Positions 1-60,410 are shown, counted from the first letter of the stretch. The stretch: DNA of 64,000 nt from Paragorgia papillata (GCA_035771165.1 JAWNZC010000337.1:372001-436000); one strand, 5' to 3'. A program made the numbers and translations. Notes: generated by a model not told the origin, from the letters alone.

Positions 1-2467
1 GTACAACCAATTCACGTCCAACATAATCCGCCTTAACAGGCCACACTGGTAGCTGGTAGGCAAAATTCCTCGGAGCCGCCCAATGAAAAGGAAGACATTA
101 TTATCAGACAAAATCCATAGGAAAGACAAATTAAAGTACTTTTTCCAGCATGTCAGGGGAAAATTATGTTTAAGTGTTTAACAATATAATTATGAAACAG
201 TCACACTTGAACTGGCTGCAGCCACCCTTGTTATGTGTTATTGCATGCAAATATAAGCACAAAAACTACTGCAAAAATTTTTTTTTTGTTGTTTCGCACA
301 CTTTGAGAATGATATAGGAATTCGAATCAAATATTGGATTCTAAAAACGCCAGTTAAGTCGCTCCGGCAGATATTTACATGGGGAACCCGATTTGTTTGG
401 AACACTATTCAGTTTCGGTTTTGAAACACTATTTTCTGTGCTTTCCCAATGTCCGCCATGTTGTACGACACGTACCAATGTCACGCATGTTTATGATCAA
501 GTCATTTACAAGTGAAACCGTGTTTGGATGAATCAGGTTGGAAACATTCAAGCCGATTCAAGCTTGAATCTCAAGTCAATCCACTCCACTGCGTTGTGAC
601 TTCAGCCATCCGTTTCGATCAGATCGAAAACTTTCAATCTTCTTCATGTAAACACAACAAGTAGAAACAACATGCGAGATTTGACTTGAACACCCAATCC
701 ACTTCATGTAAACAGGGCCCAAGTTAGGGATTGTTTCGAGTCACCGGTGTTTCGAGTCAGGGCTCATGCAGACTAGCATAGTATAGCAGATCGAGCACAG
801 TATTGGCAGAATATCGACCTGCCTTGTCCATGATAAAATTTAGCCATGACGTGACCCAGTACATGTCGAGCGTGATTGATAAGCCAGGTTGATAATTAAT
901 TTATCTTCATTTGAGATTTGTGATCTATACCACAACGTTAAATCCCATAAAGCCTAAGGTCCAAATTAAAGCCTGACCCCGAAGCTTGCTTATCGTAATT
1001 ACGCAAAATTGAAGTCAGATTGCGTTTGAATCATGTCATGAATTTTTTTATATCAAAATATCACCAAATACAGAAGGAAGTGTCGTTGAAAGAACAGTGG
1101 ACGAGCAAAAAGAAAAAAAGCCCCCATTGTTTAATTGTTGTGCCTAAATTGAACAGTTAAGAATTTTATTGGAGCACTAAATTTGAATTGAGCGCAGAAG
1201 CGATATGGTTCTTGTGATCAACATGTGGCAATTATTATTGACTTAAACTCCACAGGAATGAAAATGGAATGCCGTCATGTGTCAATTAACTGTTTTTCTA
1301 TATTTAGAAAAAAAGTTTTACTTATCCCTGATTCGATTTATGTGTTTATGTTAGACATGTGAGACGATTCCGACATATAATTAACTGGACTTTTTACACG
1401 CGTGCTGCTTCACCTATGGTAATTAAACTGATCTTAAAAATCATAAAAATATCACTGCACTGCATATAATTAGAAATATTTTCGTATTGTTTACAATATT
1501 TCACGCCACCAGATTTATATCAATATAGATTTGGAAGACATCTCATTAGGGAATCTTCTAAAGCATTTGAAAACTTTGTTTTGCTGCTTACCAATATCGC
1601 GATTACGGAACTTGTGAGCTCTTAATGGACATTTCTCGGTGGTCTTTAATTCGGACTTCAAAAATCGTATGGAATTTTCATGACATTTTCAAAACAAGTG
1701 CGCGGGGGAAGTGTTGGTTCTCGAATAGTAGGAATACTTTGACAAAATGAATTTGAAATACAACCGTCTAATAAAAGGGTTTGGCTTTTTGGAGGCGTAA
1801 AAGTGAAACAATTGGGGCGAGGCATATTAGGCAAAACTTACATGACAATAGGCATATATAATGTGCCAGGAACAACTTATTAATTTAAAACAAGCGACTC
1901 CAATGGTTACAAGGTATTTAGAAAATACGTCAAGCAAGTGCTGTTTGTTTATCTAGGTTAATGAATACAAAGCTTGCCTTGGAAAAACGAGAGCGCTGAT
2001 CATATTTGCTGCGAATAATATTTAGGAAGATGATTAGCAAGGTCAGTATATTGACCGCAAAATGATCGCTTACGTCATTGTCAAACCAGTGGCGTGTCTT
2101 GGGAAATGATGTGTTTCAGGTGGAGCCAATCAAAGATGAGATCAAGTAATAATCAAGCATGCCAGCAGCGATTCTCAACATTCTTTGACGCATTTTGAGT
2201 TGACGAAGTCCAGCTCGCGTTCTACAAAGGGAATCGGCTTGTTGTTTATCAGTCTTTTGGATAAAGAATCCGGAGGAACTCCATCCATCAGTGTGACAAG
2301 AAGAAACTATTTTACCGCAGTCGCTTTGGATATTTTGAATTTGTATTGAAGCTTTTGATTGTATTGTGTTAAAGAATTCAACGTAGCGGGCTTTCGGTGC
2401 TTCGGAATTTTTACTTCTCCCGTCTGAAACACGAAAGGGCAGCTTTATCCACATAAACCTTCGCGAC
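1..2467. other. Intergenic DNA upstream of VGLL4, no gene recognised
   Basis: I see no conserved coding exon here. Near 523-720 there is a possible partial foldback element: its right end resembles the GTTTACATG-type termini found elsewhere in the window (18753-19194, 54017-54370). The last few hundred bases presumably contain the VGLL4 promoter and 5' UTR, but no TATA box or initiator is convincing. Confidence 0.5.
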
Positions 2468-4467
2468 ATGGAGGGGATGGAAGTAGAAACATCTTTGGAT
2501 GTCTTGTCTAGGGCAGCTTCTCTCATAGAAACTGGACCGGAGGTTAAACAACCTTTAGAACGTAAGTGTTCTTTAGTATTATCAATGTTTTGATTCACTG
2601 CCATCTTGACGGTTCCCGAGAATTAAGGTAGTCGTGTGCTAAGAACATCAAGTGTTTTCATTATCCGGCTCGGTTCTACATACAATATCAATCCGTGTGG
2701 ACCAGCTAAGGTCTGGCTTGTCTACCTCTGTACTGTATCTAGAACAAACTCTTGTTCTTTGTCGAGTTTAGTAATCTTATAAATCGCAGAGTTGGCAACG
2801 ACTCAACGAGTGTATCCCTCGGACATCGGGAAAGATAGGCGATACTTCTCGGTTGTGGACCAAGGCAAGAGCAAAGCAAATAGCTTAAGCTACTAAATTA
2901 AACGACTTCATTATCAGCTGTGGAATATTAGCTCGACTAGTTTTGTAAAGAAACGGACATTTTAGTCGCCAGAATTCTTTGCCGTATTGTACTGGGATTC
3001 CTTGACTAACTAGCATCCCTCGTACTTCCTTCTTTGAATACTTGTGTTTAGAAACATCGCAAATAAAACACTGCATAATTTAATCACCAGGAAAGAAAAT
3101 AAGTCTTATTCTGCATGATAGCCGGGTCAGTAAATTCGCGAAGGGAACTCGTTCACGAAGTGTAGCATATTATGTACTTGAACATCAGATAATTAGAAGC
3201 ACATTCCTATCCTTTGCTACCGCCGACTACTCGAATGATTGTGTTGGGCATCTAAAAGATTTTATTATTTATATAATAACTAGAGTTTAGGTTTCTTCTG
3301 TTCTTTTATGAGTCTAAAGATTCGAGAACTTGATGTTATCGTTTATCACCCGAAGTCGAAAATCCTGACGCGTATTAATTTTGTTTTAGGTCTGACTTAT
3401 GACACAGGAAGCGATAGCGGTTATGAAGATACATTCACTCCCAAACCAAATACGCTTCTTTCGAAAGCCATGGAACATAATGGCTTACAGAACCAGGCCA
3501 TGGACGTTGAAGAAGGGAAAGAACAAGTTGTTTATCGACGGAGAAAAATGAAATGCGCTGGTACTCAAACACTGTAAGTAGTGCAAATTGACAGAGGAAT
3601 TTTTTATTGCTTCAGTAACTTGATCCCCAGTCAGCAAGCCCTCGAAAGTATTCCATTTATAGTCAGAAAAATTATAGGTCAACGAAAAGGGGGATACCGT
3701 GCTGCGTAGATCTATTTTTTTCCGGAATGGCATTTGTTTTTCTTCTCCCTGAGAGAAATGACTCTTTTTTTCTCGAGGGATATTAGTTTGAATATAAATT
3801 GGCAACACACTCTCATTAAAACGTTTCTATTAATTTTTTCATAATTTGAATACAATGGTTTGAACAATACAGGAGAAGCCAGAGTCGCTTAATTGGAAAT
3901 ATTGTAGATGGCTTTGTAGTGTTGACGTGAATATGACGGCGGGTTGGTTTGTACAAAGAAAATGGACTTCCCATAGTTTATGGTCCTAGATGATTGTCCT
4001 TTGGTATGTGGGTAGAACTCAACTGACAATAGATAAACTGAGCTTTATGACATTAAGTTAATTGTTATTTTTTTTTAACTTTTAGTACTGGTGAGCAACC
4101 AGCTTTCCCTCCTCGACCTGTATCTGCTCAGCTTTCTCGTTGTGTCTCCCCAAGAAGTAGTTTTTACGAAGAAATCCGACCACAGCAAAGAACCTCAGTG
4201 ATCACATCGACACACTCACAAAGAAGGCCTCATACAATAGTAGGTGTTCCTTTTGGGTTTAATTGCCCACAACCACAAATACCACATCGAAAGGAGGTGA
4301 AATCTTTGCCATTAACATCTGGACATGCTGATCCAGTTGTTGATGAACATTTTCGCAGAAGCCTTGGGGCAGAATATGATGACTTTAATCCACCTACAGG
4401 ATCAGTAGATGATCACTTTGCTTTATCATTAGGTAATAAATGGTATGAATTACGAATGAATAAGTGA
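2468..4467 (+). CDS. VGLL4: Vestigial-like family member 4 (VGLL4), three coding exons
   Basis: Coding exons are 2468-2561, 3390-3573 and 4086-4467; phases 1 and 2 join cleanly to a 219-aa protein ending in TGA. VGLL4 is a nuclear cofactor that binds TEAD/Scalloped factors through Tondu (TDU) motifs and competes with YAP. Seen here: two TDU motifs near the C-terminus, DPVVDEHFRRSLG and TGSVDDHFALSLG, spaced as in vertebrate VGLL4; a preceding RTSVIT segment matching the vertebrate RPSVIT; and an N-terminal LDVLSRAASL segment matching the start of human VGLL4. Splice sites are GTAAGT donors at 2562 and 3574 with pyrimidine-rich acceptors before 3390 and 4086. The ATG at 2468 is chosen because it opens the conserved N-terminus; an in-frame ATG follows three codons later. 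An ATG at 3308 also opens a frame into exon 2 but would read through its acceptor. The protein is shorter than the human one (about 290 aa), mainly in the linker. Confidence 0.95.
2562..3389 (+). other. VGLL4: VGLL4 intron 1
   Basis: The donor GTAAGT follows codon 31 plus one base; the acceptor is TTTTGTTTTAG. The interval holds no recognisable repeat or exon. An ATG at 3308 just inside its 3' end is in frame with exon 2, so an alternative first exon starting there is possible but unproven. Confidence 0.7.
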
Positions 4468-5581
4468 ACTGTTACTGTCTGAATTCACAAGGATAAGTTT
4501 GATGTGGTGAATGAAATGGCATGTGATGAGTTGGGTTTTCCAAAATAAGTGTACGCTAGATATTATACAGTACACTGCCATAGCTGAGAGTTGTAGACAG
4601 ATTTTGCAGAGAAAGAGGCTTTTCGTCTTTAATCCAGGCCAAAGCAGTTTTTTGTGAAACAAAACAAACCTGCTGTTTCTAGCAGTGGCTGTCTTCCAGA
4701 ACAAATTCATCTAGTTTGCTAAATTTAGATGATTGTGCAGTTTAAACATGTTGAGAAACCATTCTATCTGGTGTATAACTATAAATATCCCAAGGCAGCT
4801 ACGGGTAGCCATGGAGATGATGTTTGTCAGGGTTTTCAATAAACCTGCATTCCTTGTGAGCTTGCATGCATTTTAGGTTTTAAAATGTATACACATTATG
4901 GCTTATCCAGTGCATTATACTGTAAAGTAAATATACCGTAATACATTTATAAGGCTGGAATCAGGATCTATGTAATAAGGATGACAGTAGCTGTCACATT
5001 TTATTCCTGTTAATCTAATAGTCCCTAGTATTGTATTTATATCATTCATATGGAAGTTTACACGTAATGAAATTATAATTCCATCTAAGCATCTGTAAAT
5101 ATAGTTAAAGTAATATATGACACTTTTCCAGGTAAACATCTGTTGAGTTTAACCTTACAAATGGTGTTTTTGTGCTTGGTCTTTTAGAACTCTATGTAAA
5201 GTTCATGACTGCAAAAAGAAATACTAATTATTTTTGTGTTTATAATGTACAGTACCAATGCTACAATCTACCATGTTTGAAATTTTGACTCTTGATTGGT
5301 GTATATTTATATATTGTTACCAGTCAGACACCACTGCACAGGTGTATTTATAAAAGGCAGTATTTTTGACCTTTGTTTAGTTGTTTATTAAGGTGGCATG
5401 TGGTACATTAGTAAAATTATTTATCAGTCAGGACCAAGCCAAAAACATCAATGTTTCATATTAATGTTTCAAAGTACATGTAACTAGGTTAAATGCTTAT
5501 AATTTCTGACCTGAACATTGTCTAATGACATATTATGGTCACTCTAAAAGAGCTGGTCTCAATGTAAAAGGAATTAATAAA
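4468..5581 (+). promoter_or_regulatory. VGLL4: VGLL4 3' untranslated region with poly(A) signal
   Basis: After the stop codon comes AT-rich non-coding sequence. The first good poly(A) signal on this strand that I accept is AATAAA at 5576-5581, giving a 3' UTR of roughly 1.1 kb. A later AATAAA near 6675 is an alternative. The exact cleavage site cannot be read from sequence alone. Confidence 0.45.
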
Positions 5582-6953
5582 GCAGAACCTGTATATATTG
5601 GGTGCCATTGAGCTGGAATCATTTGGTGTAATCACTCAAGGTGTACACTGTAACAGGTTGTTGCATATGCTAGAAACACACTACACTGCTGTTGGTATAT
5701 ATATATATATATATATACAAATATATATATATTTGGCATGACTATGCCACATTCAAAATATCATTATCATGGTTTCAATTTTAAGGTTTATGTACTGTAC
5801 CATGTTGGTTATAACAATGTAGTGTGTCTCTAGCTTCTTACTGTAGCATAAAAGTATTCCAAAGTGTTTATACATGTAAAAAATAGTTAAGTTTGGTATT
5901 GATATATTTTAACTGTTTTTAATTAGGTACTGGTAGTTTTCAACCAGCTATATATTTCTTACCATTAAACACTACATATATGACTTGAAAACAAAGTATT
6001 TAATACAAAAGTGAATGAAAGTTTTTTGTCTCTTGTTATTAGTGCATGTTTCACTTCCACGTATCATAGTTAATTTTTATTTTCTGGATAAATTCCTATG
6101 GTTCGATCTACAACTGATTGTCAAGCAAAGTTTGTAAAAATTTAAGCAAAACCTGTCTATCTAATGGGTTTCATACAATAGCCATCTACTTTGAAGTTTG
6201 GAGAATGGCTTTCAATCTTCTAACTTTTGGACCTGTGAAAAGGCATACCCACAAGGTGTTTGGGCTCATGTTTCATACAGTAGGGGGGGGGGGGGGTTAC
6301 TGGGCAGTAGCATTCCCAGAAATGGATACCTTTGTGATACTGAAGTGAACTGACAGCAAAGCTTCTGGTATTCATTGGCCTCTGTAGCTCAGCCAGTTTA
6401 GATTGCTTGCTGAAACCTTAAATGTCTGGCAAGACTGGCATATGCAGGAGACTCTCAATAATTTTGTAGGTGGAGCAATTTGTACATGCAGGGGACTCCC
6501 TATAATTATGTAGGTGGAGCAATTATAAACATATGACAGTACACACGGAAGTACCCTTTGACAGTTGCTTATTAAACCACCTGGCAAATATTAAATTATC
6601 TGGCCTTTCATCATTTTTGCATGTACAGTATTTTTGACTCCTGCATGGCTGTTCATATGTGTGTGGTTTGCAAATAAAAGAGAAAAAAGTGCATTTTAAA
6701 GTGTAAAAGTAAACTTTATTTCAAAATTTAAGACAATATTCTTACCACTGATATCGTGACTAATGAATGGTTTCCTCATTTCCATACAAAATCGTGGCAT
6801 AATCTGTAAATTTCCATTACAAAAGAACAAAAGCGAATATATATAAAGCACCACATAAAAAAGAGGTTAGGGTTAGAGGGAGGCCATGAGGGACTATTCG
6901 TGATCAAGGGGGATCAGGGAGCTGCGGAAGTTGGACTGACATCAAAAATAAAC
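5582..6953. other. VGLL4-ATG7 intergenic region
   Basis: This short interval contains a TA dinucleotide run (about 5697-5717), a poly-G tract (6283-6296) and a tandem duplication of about 57 bp at roughly 6442-6532 whose two copies share a TGCAGG-GACTC core. A stretch near 6380 resembles a tRNA box A and may be a SINE fragment. The region probably holds the ATG7 promoter; no TATA box is evident. Confidence 0.45.
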
Positions 6954-53872
<46,919 letters not shown>

Positions 53873-53923
53873 TAGTACACTGTGTTATCACCAATCGATG
53901 TCGTGGGAACCTTTACACAGCGC

Positions 53924-53929
53924 AATAAA
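53924..53929 (+). terminator. ATG7: ATG7 poly(A) signal
   Basis: An AATAAA hexamer lies 52 bases after the ATG7 stop codon, implying a very short 3' UTR. Confidence 0.6.
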
Positions 53930-54016
53930 CTCGAACCTAGTCAAACCATTATCTCGGGGTGGGGGGTGGGGGGTTATTATATATCGATGTTAGTCTATTG
54001 TCATGTTTAAAAAGTA

Positions 54017-54370
54017 AACCGTTTACATGACACCGAGACAACTCGGAGGTTAGCTCTGGGCGATTAACCCTAGGGCCAGAATTATCCCACCTCCATGTGA
54101 ACGCTTTCACCTGATGTGTCTCGGGAGGGGGGGGGAGGGAAAGGGTCAACTTTGTATATAATTACGCACGCGTACATCAACGTAGCTCTATTGTTACAAG
54201 GATAACTCGGGGCGAAACGTCACATGAAGCTAGGGTTATCTCGGGGGCCAGTGATAACTCGGTAGTTGCGCGAGTTTTATCACGTGAAGTAACAGGGTCA
54301 ACTTTGACTCTAGCCTTTGAGTTATCCCTTCGCCCCCAAGATAACTCGGTCTCATGTGAACAGGCTCTAA
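54017..54370. mobile_element. Foldback MITE with GTTTACATGA ends
   Basis: Left AACCGTTTACATGACACCGAG and right GATAACTCGGTCTCATGTGAA (shortened here) are inverted; GATAACTCGG motifs recur inside. Just downstream of ATG7. Confidence 0.65.
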
Positions 54371-54560
54371 GCTTGATTCCAATCTAGGTTTCTAAATTTC
54401 GATTTTTTTATTAGAATAATCCTATATGTAATAGTATTAATAACGTTGAGGCAAACTTACTCTTATGACATGTTTGACGTTATATGAATACGAAAGAATT
54501 TGAGTAATTACAGTTGATTTCATATTACTTTACCGCCGTGTGTTGCGAAGTTTGTTGGGA

Positions 54561-54961
54561 AGTTCCCAACCTCGTACCCATGGCATTTTGCCTCGCCAAA
54601 TCACTCATGTGAACGAATCACTCATGTGAACCCTCCTTTATCATAAAAGCAACTGGCTAGCATTATTCATCATGATACTCCCCATGATTATCCAGGATAC
54701 ATGTAAATGTCATGAACAAACATATATCTAATGTTGTTCTTGACTTTAACCAAAGCTATCTTTCTATTCTTTGGGTAAACTTTGCAGAGTGGATCTATTC
54801 CAATTCAAATGTTTATGAATAAATTATACTCTATCTGAATTTATCGGGTTCTTAAACCAGCCAATCGGCAGATTATAGAATCCATCAGCCGATGCCAGGG
54901 CCATTTTCGCCGACCTCCCAACGTGGAGGCAAAATGCCCTGGGTACGAGGTTGGGAAGTTC
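54561..54961. mobile_element. CTCGTACCCAG-type foldback, copy 2
   Basis: The arms TTCCCAACCTCGTACCCATG and GGGTACGAGGTTGGGAA are inverted, followed by GGCATTTTGCCTC and its complement. Interior differs from the other copies. Confidence 0.7.
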
Positions 54962-55084
54962 CGAAGTTCGTTCGGAAATTGGGAACTACGTAAACAAGGT
55001 TGCCAAATTATCCAATCAAATTGCGAGCTGTGAATCAAAGCTCATTTGCATAAAAAACAGTGTGTAGTTAAACATGGGTCTACC

Positions 55085-55267
<183 letters not shown>

Positions 55268-57413
55268 TTATTATATAGCCAAGCACTGTACAAGAGACAA
55301 AATTACAGCGAAATGTTTGAAACAACAAACTTCCAGCATAGGCAACCAATACTTCCGCCATGCGTAATGATGCATTCACATAGAGTTTCTCGCTGAGCTG
55401 TTTGGTAAACAGCTTTGAAATGTTGCATAAATGTTGCTCGAGAGGCAAAAAATGTGTTAAGCAGATCAACAAAAAAGATTAAAAGGTACCTTTATGAAGT
55501 CAAAAGGTGGGTCAGTTGTTTATATTAGGGTTGCAGTCGTGAAAAAGGTTTTGATTTCATGCAAAAATGAAACTGAAACACCTTCGGCAGTGAAACTAAA
55601 TTACTTAGTTGGTTGTTTTTGAAAAAGAACATGCTTTTTACTACTCCAAATGCTCGTCTAAATAAAAAAAGTCTCTTTACTGGTGATCTCCTACGAAATG
55701 TGTGTTGTAAGCTTGATTTTAACCGTGAGTTTCTTTGTTTGGCAACAAATTAATATCAACCCGCTAATTTAGTCGTGTTTTGAAGTAAAAGGACGTAATT
55801 TTTAGGTGAATTTTACCATTTGACATGCTAAATTGTGTATTTGTTAATGTATTTTTACACAATGTTGTTTTTCTACACGTTTGTTTGAGGGTGTTGATGT
55901 TTTTCTGTATAAAAATCCGTCAATTTCAACTCTTTTCGGCAGTTTAAAAAAACATGCCGTCATCTTGTTTTTCCTCTACTAGCAGGATATGAGCTGATAG
56001 CCTGGTAGTAGGGAACCAATCAGATTACGGAAAAGCTCATCCGATAGCATGCTATATAATAAATATATATATATATAGTACGTCCTCTACTTTGGGCGAC
56101 CTACAGGGTCTGTCTAGACCCGTGCACGTGCACTGGGTGAAACTATAGAAGCCCAAGTATTGTAAGGGTATATATGTTGTATTGACTAACCATTCAATTA
56201 CTAAAACGAACTCACGAAATTCATGTATAGCACAATAGACTTGCCAGAACCTTGATAATCCTAACCTTAATCCTAATCTTTAACCACAAGCAAAGCCCGG
56301 CATACACTACTGAAACAAGTTTCACAAAAATAGCTAGAAGGGGGAAACTTTGTTTCTGAAACCATGTTTCGGAAATTTTCTCTAGTGTATGCCGGACTTA
56401 AGGTGGCTCCACACAGTTTCTTGAAAAATAGAAAATACAAGTTTGAGAGTCCAAAACACCTGCATAAACAATTCCAAAAAATAATAAAACTAAATGTTAT
56501 GCATAACTAAACAGTCTGACAATCAAAAACTGTTCCCAAATAAATAGCAACAGTTATTGCTATGGCAACAATGACGTTTCAAAATGGCTGCCAATTACCC
56601 TTCAAACTAATTTAATTCGAAAAAAACTTTGGTGACCCCCAATTTTTTTTTCATTAAAACTTTTCTTGAAGTACGAGTAATCAATAGGCCGATTTAAAAA
56701 AAATTATGTAGAAGGAATAAGTTTTTTTTCCAGAAAAATCATGTTTGTTAATTTTTAAAAAATTTCGTTCTACAGAATTTTTTTTAAAATCAGCCTCTTG
56801 ATTACTCATACTTGCAGGAAAGTTTTAATGAAAAAAAAATTGGGGGTCACCAATTGGGGGTCTGTCTGTCACTTTATTATTGTGTCTAATCTTCTGGCTA
56901 ACCCAGGGCGTCTACTAATTGTGGACACACTAAGTGTTGATTTTGCGGATGGAGGAAAACCGGAGAAACCGGCGAAAAACCCTCAAGGCAGCGAAACGAA
57001 GTTGCGAGATTAATTGCGAAGTTCGTTGTTTTATCATTTCGAAGTTCCCTGTTAGACGTACAGTAAATATGGAAGAATTGTCGATATATGGATATTGTTA
57101 ACATTCAAAGATAAAGTTGATGAGATCTAGAAAACATATACTCAAATTCAAACTTAGCGATCTCGCAAGTTCCCAACTTCGTTTCGAAGTTCGCAACCCG
57201 ATTGCTACGTTATAATGAATTTGCAAAGTTCATGGCCAACTTCGAAACGCTTTCGTCTAAAATTATGTGAAATCCTTTGTAACAACTTGCATACATCAGA
57301 AATCCTGCAGCAACTAGCGGTATCTTTTTTCGAAAAAAATGCGTTGCAAGTTGCAAGCAGCGTCTTTAGTCAACCTTTTGAGAATATGTACTCTGGCGCC
57401 ACACGGGCACACC

Positions 57414-57660
57414 TCGTTCCCTGGGCTTTTTTGAAATTGGGAGGGCGGGAAAAGGCCCTGGCATCTGCTATGCAAAATCAGAGTAATGCGATCCCGTGAG
57501 AGAAGTTCATTGTAATGGGCAGGCGGTTCCGTTGAAGCTATGTAATTACGTTTCCTAGAGAATGATTAAGAAAAGCAATCAACCAATGAAAATGCAGAGT
57601 CCACCAGCCGATGCCAGGCCTTTTCCCGCCTTCCTAATTTCAAAAAGGCCCTGGGAACGA
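57414..57660. mobile_element. CTCGTTCCCTGGG-type foldback, copy 3
   Basis: The arms TCGTTCCCTGGGCTTTTTTG and its right-hand complement (CAAAAAGGCCCTGGGAACGA) are inverted, with GCGGGAAAAGGCC on both arms. Confidence 0.7.
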
Positions 57661-57980
57661 CTGCCCGCACAACACCGCTGCCTGACGTTTTGCGTCTTCC
57701 GAGCGCGTATCTCAAAAAAAGAGCGGGAAAACACTGAAATATTTGGACTGGTCCGAGAGTGACACAAAGTTAAAATTATAAGCATACTACCAAAAAGATA
57801 AGGTAAGTAATTTGTGCATGGCTTCTTTGTCAATATCGTAACATATTCTGAAATGACCCCTTCGTAATTTTCACGCCCCTTTTTTTAAAACACAAATGAA
57901 TAGTCGAATCTTGCTTAGTCTTCACTGTCTGGCTGTTGTTGCCACGGCTAGTTCCCACTTCTCTTGCAATGTTAACTCCA

Positions 57981-58191
57981 ATCTCGTCCCCAGAGCCTGC
58001 GGTCCTTTTGGCCAGCGCCAAGGAGCCATCGGCTCTGGCAGGAACGAAGTAAAGCAGTACGGTGATTGGCTTAAATCCTCATGTGCGTTCTCTCGGAAGT
58101 CCACGTTTTTCTGACTCGACATTCTGATTCCGGCCAGAGCCGATGGCTCCTTGCCGCTGGCCAAAAGGACCGCAGGCTCTGGGTACGAGAT
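57981..58191. mobile_element. CTCGTACCCAG-type foldback, copy 4
   Basis: The arms ATCTCGTCCCCAGAGCCTGC and GCAGGCTCTGGGTACGAGAT are inverted. GTTAACTC occurs just outside both ends (57971-57978 and 58195-58202), suggestive of a target duplication though offset on the right. Confidence 0.75.
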
Positions 58192-58531
58192 TGTGTTAAC
58201 TCTAGCGAATTCACGCATGCGCAAACGTGTTGCCAGTTGATGTCGGCCTGCACAAACACCGCGGAAAAACGTCTGCGCATGCGCGTGATTCGAGCACATT
58301 GCACGCGTCAAATTTGTTCTCAAAGATGGGGGTTGAGGAAGTTTACTCGGTTTGTGTGTGAATTTGGGAAAGTTTAAAGCACAATTTTTTGCGATCGGAG
58401 GACAAAAAAGGTTTGCATTGATTCTAAAGAGGTAGGTTTGTATTCCAAACCTTTTAGGATTGATATTTAATAACGATTTTCTTCAATATTATACTTTACA
58501 TATTTACATATATTTACATTTTGATTTCAAT

Positions 58532-58753
58532 TCAAGGAAGATACTTCACAAAGGTGACTGTACACAAATTTATTGTCTGGCTTATTCGAGCCTTTATCCA
58601 AGCAAGAAGATTTTCCAGATTCTGCTTGGGTGCCATCGAAACAGTTGCTCCAGTGTGTGTTCTTTTATGTTTTACGAAATGTTTTGATACAAACTTTTTG
58701 ACTATGCAAGCGTTTGCCTTGTGTTTTGTTGGATAACTTTTTTTGCGTAGCAT
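58532..58753 (-). pseudogene. Possible relic of a C2H2 zinc-finger sequence
   Basis: The minus strand encodes FVSKHFVKHKRTHTGA, like the end of a C2H2 finger with its HTG linker, but the first cysteine pair is incomplete and the following finger is unreadable. Chance similarity is possible. Confidence 0.25.
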
Positions 58754-59160
58754 GCATAATTTTTGCGTTGACTATATTTAAGGGTAATGATTTACTCTAC
58801 AATTTAAGCGTGTGCAAATGCTTAACTCTTTGATAGTTTGCTTAACTCTTGTGTCTTAAGTTCGGGATTCGACAATTTTTTAAGAAATGTTCGCACGCCT
58901 CCCGGTCTAAAACGACAATTTTTAATTTAAATTCTGTTTCTTTTTAGATTTTAAATGTTAGAAAACTTTTTATTAATGTCCAAACTACCCGTCTAGTGTA
59001 TTTTTTTGTTTGTTTCACTTACCTTGAATAATTAAAAGCCATGTTTTTGTTTACGAAGATGGGATTTAAATTCCCCGCCATTTTTTCTAGTACACGCGCA
59101 TGCGCAGACGTTTTTCCGCGGTGTTGCCCGCACAAGCCCGCACATGAATATCTGATGAAT

Positions 59161-59310
59161 ATGCGGTATATATCATTAGCGTATCCGTAGGCGCGGGGCT
59201 ACGATGGCCGAAGGAAACCCGAGGCCAAGGTAAATTTTCGGAACGCGCTCGGGAATTTCCTTCGGCCACCGTAGCCCGCGCCTGCGATACGCTAATGATA
59301 TATACCGCAT
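59161..59310. mobile_element. Near-perfect palindromic element
   Basis: About 60-base arms: ATGCGGTATATATCATTAGC and its complement at 59291-59310, then CCGAAGGAAA and TTTCCTTCGG. GC-rich centre. Just upstream is GCGCATGCGCAGACG-like sequence also found, inverted, near 58260. Confidence 0.75.
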
Positions 59311-59406
59311 TCAAAAGAATGCGCAAGTGAATGACAGCGTTTGACCCGTGGTTTGACAAAGTATTTCCTTGCTGTGACCAGTGAACTCGATGTCAGTTAA
59401 AATGTG

Positions 59407-60408
59407 ATACCTGGAACGCTAACGTCCAGTCATTCGGGGGGCAAAAAGTGAGGCAAAAAGTTCCAGGCCCTTGCGCGGTTTGCAGGTACGATTCAGTCTC
59501 CCACAAAAATATTTTTTTTACACGGTCACCGCTCTTCAGCGAAGACTCGAAATTAAGGTTTGAGAAATTGTTTATTGAATCATTTTATTACGCTTTGCTA
59601 AACGTGCATTTTATATTTTAATTGGTTGTGCTATGCTGCCGAACTAATTATGCAGTGATTGTCTATTTGTTGCTATAGTAATAAAAGTCATTGTCTTTAC
59701 AAAACGTGCACGAAGTTTGTCAGTGAAGAAATTAAATCAAATTTTCGTTATATTATAAACCATATATATTAGAGTTTCGTCACTCCGAAGAGGATACAAA
59801 AAATCAACACGAACTTGTTTCATCAGTGTCCTTTTGTTTAAAAAGCATTCCGCATTCGTACCGAAAACAACAACTAGCCATGAGTAAACGTGAAAAATAA
59901 ACAATCTAGTTCATGTCAGTTATTTCTTAAAATATCATAATGCCGTTTAACACATTCGAACAGAATAAAGGAGCAGAAATAAGAAAATGACATTGGATAT
60001 CAAGTATCAATACGTCTTCAAACTTACTCGTACAACAATAGCTTTCTCACTCTTGTTCTCACCTTTTCAGCTGGCTGTTTTCATCATAGCCAGCAAAAGG
60101 CGTCTGTTTTCTCAGCCTATTTTCATCCCGAGACCCGAGCTTAATTTACTGTATAATTTCGGACTGCTATACAGTAAATAAAACAACAACAGCACTGCAC
60201 AACAATGGGAAACCATTAAATGCACGTTTAGTGTGACAAAATAATTTGATAAATAATTTGTTCAAACCTTTTCGAGCCTTCGCAGTTCGCTCAAGACCGG
60301 CGGCCGTGTAAAAAACATTTTGTGGGAGACTGAATCGTACCTGCAAACCGCGCAGGGGCCTGGAACTTTTTGCCTCACTTTTTGGTTCTTCGTTAGCGTT
60401 CCAGGTAT
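59407..60408. mobile_element. 1-kb element with long inverted ends
   Basis: Ends ATACCTGGAACGCTAACG and CGTTAGCGTTCCAGGTAT are exact complements; the arms continue with AGTGAGGCAAAAAGTTCCAG, GCGGTTTGCAGGTACG and GATTCAGTCTCCCACAAAA. No transposase is recognised in the middle. Confidence 0.75.
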
Positions 60409-60410
60409 TT

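Noticed and set aside
2116..2604. 162-codon minus-strand open frame
   Set aside because: It lies antisense to VGLL4 exon 1, whose conserved N-terminus and splice donor are convincing on the plus strand. The minus-strand peptide has no recognisable domain.
3485..3808. Minus-strand frame of 107 codons
   Set aside because: Antisense to VGLL4 exon 2 and its intron; no domain.
56798..57499. Two plus-strand frames of 71 and 94 codons
   Set aside because: The second runs into the foldback at 57414-57660 and neither shows a domain or splice signals.
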